Below, piece after piece: positions 5,447-12,451 of a DNA stretch of 12,451 nt. The position numbers and the translations under genes are program-made. The notes under the pieces were generated by a model, which saw only the letters and a list, made by a program, of their open reading frames with translations, was not told the DNA's origin and made no database searches. The DNA comes from Pseudomonadota bacterium (GTDB taxonomy: Bacteria; Pseudomonadota; Alphaproteobacteria; Rhizobiales; Xanthobacteraceae), in NCBI GenBank assembly GCA_023387555.1, contig JAEWHY010000470.1, positions 1-12,451 of the forward strand, read 5' to 3'. How positions within the stretch are numbered: the first letter of the stretch is position 1; each line of letters begins with the position of its first letter.

Positions 5447-6628
5447 TTAGCGGATCACCTCGATCACCCGCCGCTCGGACGGATCGATGACGTAGACGTC
5501 ACGATCATGCACGACATACCGGTAGCTGCGGATTTCCGGAACTTCGGTATAGACCGTCTCCGGGAAGCTCTCGAACTCGATCGACTCCGGAAGATCGTCA
5601 CCGATCGCATATTCGCGTTCGACGATCGTCGTGGAGGGGGCGCTGCCCGTGGTTCGCCGCTCGATCGTTGAACGGCGGATCACGTCGCGCTGCTTGTCCG
5701 ACAGCGTCAGCTTGCCACGCGAACGTGTGGCCGCCCGGCCGCTGCCGCCCTGATCGATCACCGTCACGATCTTGCGGGAGCGCGGTTCGACGATGACGAT
5801 CTCATCCTCGACCAGCACGAACTGATATCCACGGTACTGCGGATAGACCTCAACGATCGCCGGCGTCACCGGGTAGAAACGCACGCTGGACGGCACCACG
5901 GTCCCGACCGAAACCGAGAAGTTCGCGTTGCGCACCGGCTGCACGTTGGCCTGACGGATCGACGTCGAAATCCGCGTGCGCTGCTGCTCCTTCGGCTGCG
6001 CTGCCTGGCGATCATTGCTTCGCGACGCATCGCGATCCTGCCGCCGGTCGTTGTTGCGGGCCTGATCCCGGTCACGCGTGCGCTGGTTGTCGCGATCGCG
6101 CGCCTGATCGCGATCGCGTTTGCTGTCACGATCCTGCGCCTGGTTGCGATCGCGCTCGCTGTCGCGATCCCGGGCCTGATTGCGGTTGCGATCGTTGTCA
6201 CGATCCTTCGCCTGATTGCGGTTACGGTCGGCGTCGCGCGGCTTCGCCTGGTTATCGCGTGCACCGTCGCCGTCGCGTGACTGCTGGCGCTCGCCCTTCG
6301 GCGACTGCGCGCCGCGCTTTTGCTCCTGCTCCTTTCCCTGCTCCTGCGCACGCGGCGGTGCCGCGTCCGGCTGAGAGGCAGAGGGGTTCGGGCTGCCCTG
6401 TCCGGTCGTGCTGCGCTGCTCCTGTGCGCGCGGCGCCGGTGTCTGCGCCCTGTTCTCGCGCGCCGACGGTTGCGAGCCTTGTGCAGACGGGCTTTGCGCT
6501 GCCGGACTTTGCGCACGATCCGGCTGCGCGCGTTCCTGCGACGCTGACGGTTGTAACCCGACGATCACAAGGGCGGCGCTGCCGAGCAGAAGCGGCTTCA
6601 GCGCGCCCATGGTTCTTGCGTGTCTCAT
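5447..6628 (-). CDS. Secreted DUF1236-domain protein with charged 12-residue repeats
   Basis: The product is 393 residues. It begins with a signal peptide (MRHARTMGALKP, a hydrophobic stretch, then PSASQ). A long low-complexity Gln/Ser/Ala/Pro region follows, then five consecutive 12-residue repeats of the type RNRNQARDRDSE, and two C-terminal DUF1236 units. The first unit is around VGTVVPSSVRFYPVTP to VTVID; the second, from YAIGDDLPESIEFESFPE, runs to the last residue. DUF1236 proteins are exported proteins of unknown function, common in Hyphomicrobiales. The ATG at 6628 is preferred to a GTG at 6655 because GGAGG (6633-6637) lies just before it and the signal peptide then starts properly. 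It follows prpE on the same strand after 141 bases, and a possible stress-type promoter there suggests separate control. No enzymatic motif is seen; an envelope or stress role is only inference. Confidence 0.85.
   Translation of the reverse strand: MRHARTMGALKPLLLGSAALVIVGLQPSASQERAQPDRAQSPAAQSPSAQGSQPSARENRAQTPAPRAQEQRSTTGQGSPNPSASQPDAAPPRAQEQGKEQEQKRGAQSPKGERQQSRDGDGARDNQAKPRDADRNRNQAKDRDNDRNRNQARDRDSERDRNQAQDRDSKRDRDQARDRDNQRTRDRDQARNNDRRQDRDASRSNDRQAAQPKEQQRTRISTSIRQANVQPVRNANFSVSVGTVVPSSVRFYPVTPAIVEVYPQYRGYQFVLVEDEIVIVEPRSRKIVTVIDQGGSGRAATRSRGKLTLSDKQRDVIRRSTIERRTTGSAPSTTIVEREYAIGDDLPESIEFESFPETVYTEVPEIRSYRYVVHDRDVYVIDPSERRVIEVIR
6041..6226 (-). repeat. Tandem 36-bp coding repeat in the DUF1236 gene
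   Basis: Units at 6191-6226, 6155-6190, 6119-6154 and 6083-6118 are exactly 36 bp. A 6-bp insert (6077-6082, residues RT) precedes a diverged fifth unit at 6041-6076. They encode RNRNQAKDRDND, RNRNQARDRDSE, RDRNQAQDRDSK, RDRDQARDRDNQ and RDRDQARNNDRR. The alternating Arg and Asp/Asn/Gln pattern predicts a highly charged, extended or disordered rod. Copy number may vary between strains. Confidence 0.85.
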
Positions 6629-6675
6629 CTTACCTCCGAAAGTTGACTGCCGCACATGCAGTGCGCTCGGTTGTC

Positions 6676-6700
6676 AACCTTCGATGGAATTCAACGTTCC
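6676..6700 (-). promoter_or_regulatory. Possible EcfG-type (general stress) promoter for the DUF1236 gene
   Basis: On the minus strand, GGAAC (6700-6696) is followed after 16 bases by GGTT (6679-6676). EcfG-type sigma factors of alphaproteobacteria recognise about GGAAC-N16/17-CGTT, so this matches except for one -10 base. It ends 47 bases before the ATG at 6628, a sensible distance. An imperfect -10 and the short motif make chance occurrence quite possible. Confidence 0.35.
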
Positions 6701-6769
6701 ATTGAACGAATATTCAGGCCGGAACCAGTGTTCTGCTCACGAGGACGAGACCCATCGGAGACAGCGACG

Positions 6770-8683
6770 TTAAGCGTTGCGCTCCTTCACCGCATCGCCG
6801 ATCTCGTCGAGCACCTTCGGGTCCTCAATGGTGGCTGGCATGGTCCAGGTCTCGCCGTCCGCGATCTTCTTCATGGTGCCGCGCAGGATCTTGCCCGAGC
6901 GCGTCTTCGGCAGCCGCGGCACCGTGATCGCAAGCTTGAACGCCGCCACCGGTCCGATCCGCTCGCGCACGAGGCCGACGATCTCCTTCTCGATCGCGGC
7001 ATGATCGCGCGTGACGCCCGCTTTCAGCACCACGAAGCCGCAGGGCACTTCGCCCTTCAGCGTGTCCGCCATGCCGATCACTGCGCATTCAGCGACATCA
7101 GGATGCGACGCCAGCACTTCCTCCATGCCACCGGTCGACAGACGATGGCCCGCGACATTGATGATGTCGTCGGTGCGGCCCATGACGTGCACATAGCCGT
7201 CCTCATCCTTGAAGCCGGCATCGGCGGTTTTGTAATAGCCCGGAAACTCGTCGAGATAGGCCTCGCGGAAGCGCTCGTCCTGCTGCCACAGCGTCGGAAA
7301 AGCGCCGGGCGGCATCGGCAATTTCGCGACGATCGAGCCGATCGTGCCGGCCGGCACTTCCTTGCAACTCTCGTCGACCACGCGGATGTCCCAGCCCGGC
7401 ATCGGCACCGTCGCCGAGCCGTGTTTCACCGGCAGCATGCCAAGCCCCACCGGATTGCCGGCGATGCACCAGCCGGTTTCGGTCTGCCACCAGTGATCCA
7501 CCACCGGCTTGCGCAATTTCTCTTCCGCCCATTCCACCGTCGGCGGATCGGCGCGCTCGCCGGCAAGAAACAGCGTGCGGAATTTCGACAGATCGTATTT
7601 CGGCAACAGCTTCGCGTCCGGATCCTCCTTCTTGATCGCGCGAAATGCGGTCGGTGCGGTGAAGAAGGCGACGGCGCCATGCTGCGAGATGACGCGCCAG
7701 TATGCACCCGCATCCGGCGTGCCGACCGGCTTGCCCTCGTACATGATCGAGGTCGCGCCATGGATGAGCGGCCCATAGACGATGTAGGAATGTCCGACCA
7801 CCCAGCCGATATCGGAGCCGCACCACCAGACTTCGCCGGGGTTGACGCCGTACAGATTCTTCATCGACCATTTCAGCGCAACGGCATGTCCGCCGTTGTC
7901 GCGCACCACGCCCTTCGGAATGCCCGTCGTCCCGGATGTGTAGGGGATGTAGAGCGGATCGGTCGCCAGCACCGGCACGCAATCGGCGCGCTTCCCTGCC
8001 GCGACGGCGGCGTCGCGCAACGCTGACCAGTCGTGGTCGCGTCCCGCCACCAGCGCCGCCCGCTCCTGCGGACGCTGCAGCACGATGCAGGCGGACGGCT
8101 TGAACTCCGCCATCGCGACCGCCTCGTCGAGCAGCGGCTTGTATTTGACGATACGGCCCGGCTCGATGCCGCAGCTCGCCGACAGGATCAGCTTCGGCTT
8201 GGCGTCGTCGATGCGCTTCGCCAGCTCCTTGGCGGCGAATCCGCCAAACACCACCGAGTGCACGGCGCCGATGCGCGCGCAGGCCAGCATCGCGAAAACC
8301 GCCTCGGGCACCAGCGGCATGTAGATGATGACGCGGTCGCCCTTGCCGACGCCGAAATCCTTCAGGATCGCGGCCAGCGTACTGACCTCGGACAGCATGT
8401 CCGCGTAGGAAAACGATGTCTGCACGCCGGTGACCGGGGAATCGTAGATCAGCGCCGCCTGCTGCGCGCGGCCGCGGGCGACGTGGCGGTCGAGTGCGTT
8501 GTAACAGGTGTTGAGGACGCCGCCCGCGAACCAGCGGCCGTACCCCCCCATCGAGGGATCGAAGATCTTTTCCGCCGGCTCGATCCAGTCGATGCCTTTG
8601 GCGGCCTCCGCCCAGAAACCTTCGGGGTCGCGCTGCCACTGCGCATAGACCTCGTGGTACCGACTCACCGCCTTGGCATCCAT
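6770..8683 (-). CDS. prpE: Propionyl-CoA synthetase (AMP-forming)
   Basis: The product is 637 residues, normal for PrpE. It activates propionate with ATP and CoA to propionyl-CoA in the cytoplasm, feeding the methylmalonyl-CoA or methylcitrate route. In order: an acetyl-CoA-synthetase N-terminal domain (YHEVYAQWQRDPEGFWAEAA), the phosphate loop YTSGTTGIPKG (248-258), HWWQTETGW, the hinge GRTDDIINVAGHRLSTGG, and PKTRSGK with the acylation-controlled Lys598. PrpE rather than Acs is indicated by VVRDNGGHAVALKWSM after the phosphate loop and FTAPTAFRAIKKEDP. Two ATGs are possible: 8683 sits 9 bases from GGAGG and is preferred, while 8689 is only 3 bases away. A longer open frame to 8962 is rejected. 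No prpBCD or carboxylase gene is adjacent. No key residue is missing. Confidence 0.92.
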   Translation of the reverse strand: MDAKAVSRYHEVYAQWQRDPEGFWAEAAKGIDWIEPAEKIFDPSMGGYGRWFAGGVLNTCYNALDRHVARGRAQQAALIYDSPVTGVQTSFSYADMLSEVSTLAAILKDFGVGKGDRVIIYMPLVPEAVFAMLACARIGAVHSVVFGGFAAKELAKRIDDAKPKLILSASCGIEPGRIVKYKPLLDEAVAMAEFKPSACIVLQRPQERAALVAGRDHDWSALRDAAVAAGKRADCVPVLATDPLYIPYTSGTTGIPKGVVRDNGGHAVALKWSMKNLYGVNPGEVWWCGSDIGWVVGHSYIVYGPLIHGATSIMYEGKPVGTPDAGAYWRVISQHGAVAFFTAPTAFRAIKKEDPDAKLLPKYDLSKFRTLFLAGERADPPTVEWAEEKLRKPVVDHWWQTETGWCIAGNPVGLGMLPVKHGSATVPMPGWDIRVVDESCKEVPAGTIGSIVAKLPMPPGAFPTLWQQDERFREAYLDEFPGYYKTADAGFKDEDGYVHVMGRTDDIINVAGHRLSTGGMEEVLASHPDVAECAVIGMADTLKGEVPCGFVVLKAGVTRDHAAIEKEIVGLVRERIGPVAAFKLAITVPRLPKTRSGKILRGTMKKIADGETWTMPATIEDPKVLDEIGDAVKERNA

Positions 8684-8719
8684 CGACATTTCCCTCCCGG
8701 TTTTCTTGTCGTTACCGGC

Positions 8720-8749
8720 ATTGTGCCAGCATCGAAGGCGATTGGACAA
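8720..8749 (-). promoter_or_regulatory. Weak candidate promoter for prpE
   Basis: On the minus strand, TTGTCC (8749-8744) and CACAAT (8725-8720) are separated by 18 bases. Each matches the sigma-70 consensus at four of six positions. The -10 lies 36 bases before the start at 8683. It is in the 236-base divergent gap shared with the TSUP gene at 8920. The match is modest. Confidence 0.3.
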
Positions 8750-8919
8750 TCCGGTCAGGAGACGCCCCCGCCTTCCGTCAGCCGCGCCATAGCCCGCGGC
8801 GAGGGTTCCGATCCCTTGCGCGTCCCTTGCGCGTTGCCGTGCAGGCGCGCCATTCCCAATTAGCAGTAGCGGCGGCGGCGCGGCTCGTATTTGATCCGCC
8901 GCAAATCGAGACCGCCTCC

Positions 8920-9681
8920 TTGCACCTTCCGACCGACCCGCTGTTCTGGACCGCCGCCGCAATTGCCGTGACGCTGGTCGGCCTTGCCAAGGGTGGCTTC
9001 ACCGGCGTCGGCATGATCGCAACACCGATGCTGGCGCTGATCGTGCCGCCGCTTCAGGCGGTCGCGATCATGCTGCCGATCCTGCTCGTGCAGGATGTGG
9101 TCTCGGTCTGGGCGTACCGGCGCCATTGGGATGCCTGGAACCTGAAGGTGCTGATTCCCGGCGGCCTGATCGGCGTCGCGGCCGGCGGCCTGATGGCGGC
9201 CTATGTGCCCGACGGGGCGGCTCGCCTCGTGGTCGGGGTGATCGGCGTCAGCTTCGTGCTGTGGCAATGGTTCGGACCGCGGGGCGGCGATATCGGCATC
9301 CGGCCGAGCGCCGCGAGCGGCGTGTTCTGGGGCTCGCTTTCCGGCTTCACCTCGACGCTCGCCAATGCCGGGGCGCCGCCCTGGCAGGTGCACATGATGC
9401 CGCAGCAACTGCCGAAGCTGATCTTCGCCGGCACCGCGACCATGTATTTCGCCGCGATCAATCTGGCGAAGGTGATCCCGTATTTCGCGCTTGGGCAGTT
9501 CACGACCGACAACCTCGGAGCTTCGGCCGTGCTGGTCCCGCTCGCCATCGCCACCAACTTCCTCGGCATCTGGCTGGTGCGCATTACGCCCCAGAAACTG
9601 TTCTACAAGATTGTGTATGTCATCACCTTCGTGATCTCGCTCGAACTGATCCGCAACGGCGTAACGGCTTTCGCCGCCTGA
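8920..9681 (+). CDS. TauE/SafE (TSUP) family membrane transporter, first copy
   Basis: The product is 253 residues with about seven or eight hydrophobic membrane segments. The family exports or imports small sulfur-containing or organic anions; the ligand here is unknown. Family features are GLAKGGFTGVGMIATP near the N-terminus and its half-repeat SGFTSTLANAGAPPWQVH in the second half, then PYFALGQFTTDNL. The TTG at 8920 is chosen because the protein then aligns residue for residue from position 1 with the neighbouring copy (MHLPTDPLFW against MTIITDPLFY) and both have exactly 253 residues. A TTG at 8827 would add 31 residues with no counterpart. The ribosome site is weak, so some doubt remains. 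It is 8 bases from the second copy, clearly one operon, and divergent from prpE. Confidence 0.85.
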   Translation: MHLPTDPLFWTAAAIAVTLVGLAKGGFTGVGMIATPMLALIVPPLQAVAIMLPILLVQDVVSVWAYRRHWDAWNLKVLIPGGLIGVAAGGLMAAYVPDGAARLVVGVIGVSFVLWQWFGPRGGDIGIRPSAASGVFWGSLSGFTSTLANAGAPPWQVHMMPQQLPKLIFAGTATMYFAAINLAKVIPYFALGQFTTDNLGASAVLVPLAIATNFLGIWLVRITPQKLFYKIVYVITFVISLELIRNGVTAFAA

Positions 9682-9689
9682 CCTGAACG

Positions 9690-10451
9690 ATGACCATCAT
9701 CACCGATCCGCTGTTCTACATGGTCGCGGTCCCAGCACTGATCGTGCTTGGGCTGTCGAAGGGCGGCTTCGCTGGCATCGGCGTGATCGCAACCCCGCTC
9801 ACCGCACTCTATCTGCCGCCGCTGGAAGCCGCCGCCCTGATCCTGCCGGTGCTGATCGTACAGGATGTCATCTCGCTGTGGTGGTACCGGCACGATTACG
9901 ATGCATGGAATCTGAAAGTCTTGCTGCCGGGCGCATTCATCGGCATGGCGCTCGGCTGGGCCTTCGCGGCCTATGTCAACGACGACATCCTGCGCATCAG
10001 CATCGGCCTCATCGGCGTTGGCCTCGTGCTCTATTCGGTGTTCCTGCCGATCCCGGCCGAAGGACGCAAGAAGACCGCGCTGAGCGGTGCGTTCTGGGGC
10101 GCGGTCTCCGGCTTCACCTCGTTCCTTTCGCAGGCCGGCGGCCCGCCCTATCAGGTCCATGTCCTGCCGCAGCGGCTGCCGAAGCTCACGCTGGTCGGCA
10201 CCACTGTGATTTTCTTTGCATTCGTCAACGCGCTCAAGATCGGTCCGTATTTCGCACTCGGGCAATTCTCGACCGTGAACTTCGCGACCTCGATGGTGCT
10301 GTTGCCGATCGCCGTCGCGGGCAACGCGCTCGGCATCTGGCTGGTACGGGTGACGCCGATGGATGCATTCTACCGGATCGCCTATGCGATCGTATTCTGC
10401 ATCTCGGTAATGTTGCTGACGCAGGGCACGATGGGGTTGCTGCGCGGCTGA
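9690..10451 (+). CDS. TauE/SafE (TSUP) family membrane transporter, second copy
   Basis: The product is 253 residues, the same length as the upstream copy, with about half of aligned residues identical by eye. Shared blocks include ATP around residue 36, YDAWNLKVLLPG, SGFTSFLSQAGGPPYQVH, LPKL, GPYFALGQFST and LGIWLVRVTP. The membrane pattern and both half-repeat signatures (GLSKGGFAGIG and SGFTS) are intact, so both copies look functional. The ATG at 9690 follows the first copy's stop after 8 bases, so the pair is probably co-transcribed and may form a hetero-oligomer or have diverged in substrate. The substrate is not predictable; sulfite, sulfonates and organic acids are all known in this family. 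The next gene, a phosphodiesterase, begins 69 bases downstream. Confidence 0.92.
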   Translation: MTIITDPLFYMVAVPALIVLGLSKGGFAGIGVIATPLTALYLPPLEAAALILPVLIVQDVISLWWYRHDYDAWNLKVLLPGAFIGMALGWAFAAYVNDDILRISIGLIGVGLVLYSVFLPIPAEGRKKTALSGAFWGAVSGFTSFLSQAGGPPYQVHVLPQRLPKLTLVGTTVIFFAFVNALKIGPYFALGQFSTVNFATSMVLLPIAVAGNALGIWLVRVTPMDAFYRIAYAIVFCISVMLLTQGTMGLLRG

Positions 10452-10520
10452 TTTGGCGTCACGCTGGCGCGACAGGCGTCCAACCTTCTCACGTGTAGCT
10501 GTGCGTTGCGCTGAGCCCTC

Positions 10521-11477
10521 ATGACCGTCCCCACATCCGGCCTCGATCTGCAAAGAGGCTTCGATCTGCAAGGCCATCGCGGTGCCCGCGGGCTTGCGCC
10601 GGAAAACACCATCCTCGCATTCGAGACCGCGCTCACGATCGGCGTCACCACGCTCGAACTCGATGTGGCGATGACGAAGGACGATGTCCTCGTGGTCAGC
10701 CACGATTCCTGGCTCAATCCGGAACACACCCGTGGACCGGACGGCGCATTCCTGAAGGAACAGGGGCCGGCGATCCGGTCGCTCACCTTCGATGAATTGC
10801 AACGCTACGATGTCGGCCGCCTACAGCCCGGCACCGCCTATGCCGCACGCTTTCCGACGCAGAAGGGTGCGGACAACATCCGCATTCCGAAACTGACCGC
10901 AGTCTTCGACCTCGTGAAGCGCAGCGGTGCCGACCACATCCGCTTCAATATCGAGACCAAGCTGACGCCGACGTCCGGCGCCGATACGCCCGCCCCGGAA
11001 CCTTTCGCGACCGCGCTCGTCGCAGCGATCCGGAATGCCGGACTGACCACACGCGCGAGCATCCAGAGCTTCGACTGGCGCACGCTCATGGTGGCAAAGC
11101 GCATCGCCCCGGAGATCGAACGCGTCGGCCTCACCGTGCAAAGTCCGGAGGAAGACAATATCAGCCGCACCCCGCAAGGTTCCTCGCCCTGGACCGCCGG
11201 GCTCGACATCGACGACTACGGCGGCTCGGTGCCGCGCCTCGTCAAGGCCGCGGGTTGCGCGGTCTGGTCGCCCTATTTCCACAACGTGACCCCGGCGCTG
11301 GTCGAGGAGGCGCACGATCTCGGGCTGAAGGTCATCCCCTGGACAGTGAACGAGATGGCCGATCTCGAACGGATGGTCCGGACCGGCATCGACGGCATCA
11401 TCTCGGATTATCCGGACCGCGCCCGCGCCGCACTGCCAAAGGGCGTCGCTGCGCCGAAGCCGGTGTCGTTGCGCTAA
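10521..11477 (+). CDS. Glycerophosphodiester phosphodiesterase
   Basis: The product is 318 residues. It hydrolyses glycerophosphodiesters from phospholipid turnover to glycerol-3-phosphate and an alcohol, using a TIM-barrel fold and a divalent metal. Family motifs in order: QGHRGARGLAPENTILAF with catalytic His19 and Arg20; LELDVAMTKDDVLVVSHD with metal ligands Glu46 and Asp48 and catalytic His61; FNIETK; IQSFDW; VIPWTVNE; GIDGIISDYPD. No signal peptide or membrane segment is seen, so it is probably cytoplasmic, the UgpQ-like type. The ATG at 10521 has a poor ribosome site but gives a sensible length; no better start lies between it and the HRG motif. An 18-bp tandem duplication lies just before that motif. 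It may be co-transcribed with the TSUP pair, without an obvious functional link. Confidence 0.92.
   Translation: MTVPTSGLDLQRGFDLQGHRGARGLAPENTILAFETALTIGVTTLELDVAMTKDDVLVVSHDSWLNPEHTRGPDGAFLKEQGPAIRSLTFDELQRYDVGRLQPGTAYAARFPTQKGADNIRIPKLTAVFDLVKRSGADHIRFNIETKLTPTSGADTPAPEPFATALVAAIRNAGLTTRASIQSFDWRTLMVAKRIAPEIERVGLTVQSPEEDNISRTPQGSSPWTAGLDIDDYGGSVPRLVKAAGCAVWSPYFHNVTPALVEEAHDLGLKVIPWTVNEMADLERMVRTGIDGIISDYPDRARAALPKGVAAPKPVSLR
10539..10574 (+). repeat. 18-bp tandem duplication at the 5' end of the phosphodiesterase gene
   Basis: GGCCTCGATCTGCAAAGA (10539-10556) is followed immediately by GGCTTCGATCTGCAAGGC (10557-10574), differing at few positions. The encoded peptide is GLDLQR then GFDLQG, directly ahead of the catalytic HRG. 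It keeps the frame and adds six residues before the first barrel strand. Confidence 0.75.
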
Positions 11478-11491
11478 TGAGACGTTTCCTT

Positions 11492-11632
11492 ACCTCCCCC
11501 TGAAAGGGGGAGGTCGACTGACTGAGCAAAGCGAAGGAAGTCGTGCGGGGGTCGATATTCTTGCAACGATATCCCTAGGAGACCTTCAATCCAGAGCCCC
11601 CCACCCCAGCCCTCCCCCTTTCAGTGGGAGGG
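11492..11632. repeat. 141-bp interspersed element with inverted terminal hairpins
   Basis: The left end is a hairpin: ACCTCCCCCT, loop GAA, AGGGGGAGGT (11492-11514). The right end (11610-11632) contains CCTCCCCCTTTCAG and GGGAGG, an imperfect reverse complement of the left end. The roughly 95 bases between carry GCGGGGGTC and CCCCCCACCCC, which could pair and extend the stem. There is no reading frame. From memory, elements with such CTCCCCCT...AGGGGGAG ends are common between genes in Bradyrhizobium-like genomes. It fills the 238-base gap after the phosphodiesterase gene and may also end its transcript, though there is no T-tract. Confidence 0.7.
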
Positions 11633-11715
11633 AGTCCCAGCAGCGTCTTCGCGGCACCAATTGATCGCACCCGCGCCTCTTCCTATTGTTGCCGAGTCCC
11701 AGGGAGGCAACAACA

Positions 11716-12451
11716 ATGGCGGAAATGCCCCAGAACCTGACGCCCTACGATATCGACCTCGACCGCAATCCGGCCAATTACCAGCCGCTGACGCCGCTGC
11801 AATTCCTCGAGCGCGCGGCGAGCACGCATCCCGATCACACCGCCATTATCCACGGCCCTCTGCGGCGCAATTATCGCGACTTCTATGCGCGCGCCCGCCG
11901 TCTCGCATCGGCGCTGGCGAAGCGCGGCATCAAGCGGGGCGACACCGTGTCCGTGGTGCTCGCCAATACGCCGGCGATGCTGGAATGCCATTACGGCGTG
12001 CCGATGGCTGGCGCCGTGCTCAACACCATCAACACCCGGCTCGATGCCGCGGTGAATGCCTTCACCCTCGATCACGCCGAAACCAGGGTGCTGATCGTCG
12101 ATCGCGAGTTCTCCCGCGTGATGAAGGATGCGCTGTCGCGGGCGAAGGTGAAGCCGCTCATCATCGACTATGACGATCCCGAATACACCGGCGACGGCGA
12201 GCGAATCGGCACACTCGAATACGAGGACTTCCTGAAAGAGGGCGATCCGGATTTCGCCTGGCAGATGCCGGGCGACGAATGGGATGCGATCTCGCTCAAC
12301 TACACATCGGGCACAACGGGCGATCCAAAGGGCGTGGTCTATCACCACCGCGGCGCTTACCTGCTCGCGACCGGAAACGTCGTGACCTGCGGCATGACCA
12401 GGCATCCGGTCTATCTGTGGACGCTGCCGATGTTCCATTGCAACGGCTGGT
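11716..12451 (+). CDS. AMP-forming acyl-CoA synthetase, 5' part (truncated by window end)
   Basis: Only the first 245 codons are present; family members are about 540-550 residues. It opens with MAEMPQNLTPYDIDLDRN, then PLTPLQFLERAASTHPDHTA and PMAGAVLNTINTRLDA, typical of the short/medium-chain acyl-CoA ligase group that includes DmdB-like methylmercaptopropionate ligases and plant acyl-activating enzymes. The phosphate loop YTSGTTGDPKG is at residues 196-206, and MFHCNGW is the last complete motif. The ATG at 11716 has the strong ribosome site AGGGAGG (11701-11707) 8 bases upstream. The acyl substrate is not predictable from this half. The gene is preceded by the inverted-repeat element and probably has its own promoter. 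Confidence 0.9.
   Translation, partial: MAEMPQNLTPYDIDLDRNPANYQPLTPLQFLERAASTHPDHTAIIHGPLRRNYRDFYARARRLASALAKRGIKRGDTVSVVLANTPAMLECHYGVPMAGAVLNTINTRLDAAVNAFTLDHAETRVLIVDREFSRVMKDALSRAKVKPLIIDYDDPEYTGDGERIGTLEYEDFLKEGDPDFAWQMPGDEWDAISLNYTSGTTGDPKGVVYHHRGAYLLATGNVVTCGMTRHPVYLWTLPMFHCNGW

Noticed and set aside
6041..6226. CRISPR-like spacing of the 36-bp repeats
   Set aside because: The units are contiguous with no spacers, degenerate and in frame within a coding region, so they are protein repeats.
6656..8026. 456-residue + strand frame opposite prpE
   Set aside because: It is antisense to an intact, motif-complete prpE, with no recognisable domain and a His/Arg-rich composition.
9603..10802. 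399-residue minus-strand frame opposite the second TSUP gene and the phosphodiesterase
   Set aside because: It spans two well-supported + strand genes and the gap between them. Its composition is that of a shadow frame.
11661..12173. 170-residue + strand frame at the right end
   Set aside because: It is out of frame with the acyl-CoA ligase at 11716, which has a strong ribosome site and clear motifs but runs off the window.

Overview
The window looks like chromosomal DNA from a GC-rich alphaproteobacterium, most likely order Hyphomicrobiales and close to the Bradyrhizobium/Rhodopseudomonas/Afipia group. This is inferred from three things: high GC with strong third-position bias, a DUF1236 protein (a domain typical of that order), and intergenic palindromic repeats of the kinds I associate with these genomes (units beginning GTCATCCTGAGGTGCG and ACCTCCCCCTGAAAG). 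No rRNA, tRNA, CRISPR array, transposase or phage gene is visible.

Layout. Positions 1-1077 hold a palindrome-rich leader and an exported L,D-transpeptidase (232-1077). A gene-free stretch (1078-1428) carries a REP-like repeat and then a promoter/operator. Positions 1429-5318 form what I read as one small regulon on the + strand: the large and small subunits of a two-subunit aconitase X (1429-2697 and 2697-3116, overlapping by one base), a GntR/HutC-family regulator with a UTRA domain (3259-4020), and a Tat-exported substrate-binding protein of the tripartite tricarboxylate transporter (Bug/TctC) family (4335-5318). The same rare AT-rich palindrome, core CTATATAG, lies upstream of the aconitase X pair (once) and of the binding protein (twice), which ties the separated genes together. 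A bidirectional terminator (5388-5417) closes the region.

Positions 5447-8683 are read from the minus strand: propionyl-CoA synthetase (prpE, 6770-8683), then a secreted, repeat-rich DUF1236 protein (5447-6628) with its own possible EcfG-type stress promoter. Diverging from prpE on the + strand are two tandem TauE/SafE (TSUP) membrane transporters of identical length (8920-9681 and 9690-10451), a glycerophosphodiester phosphodiesterase (10521-11477), a 141-bp inverted-repeat element (11492-11632), and the 5' part of an AMP-forming acyl-CoA ligase (from 11716) that runs off the window end.

Working model (inference). The aconitase X/GntR/binding-protein set would capture a small carboxylate or hydroxy-amino acid in the periplasm and dehydrate it in the cytoplasm, under repression by the GntR protein. 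The substrate cannot be read from the sequence. None of the usual hydroxyproline-pathway partners, nor the TctA/TctB membrane subunits, are in the window. This regulon is the best candidate here for an undescribed system. The other genes are ordinary metabolic and envelope functions.
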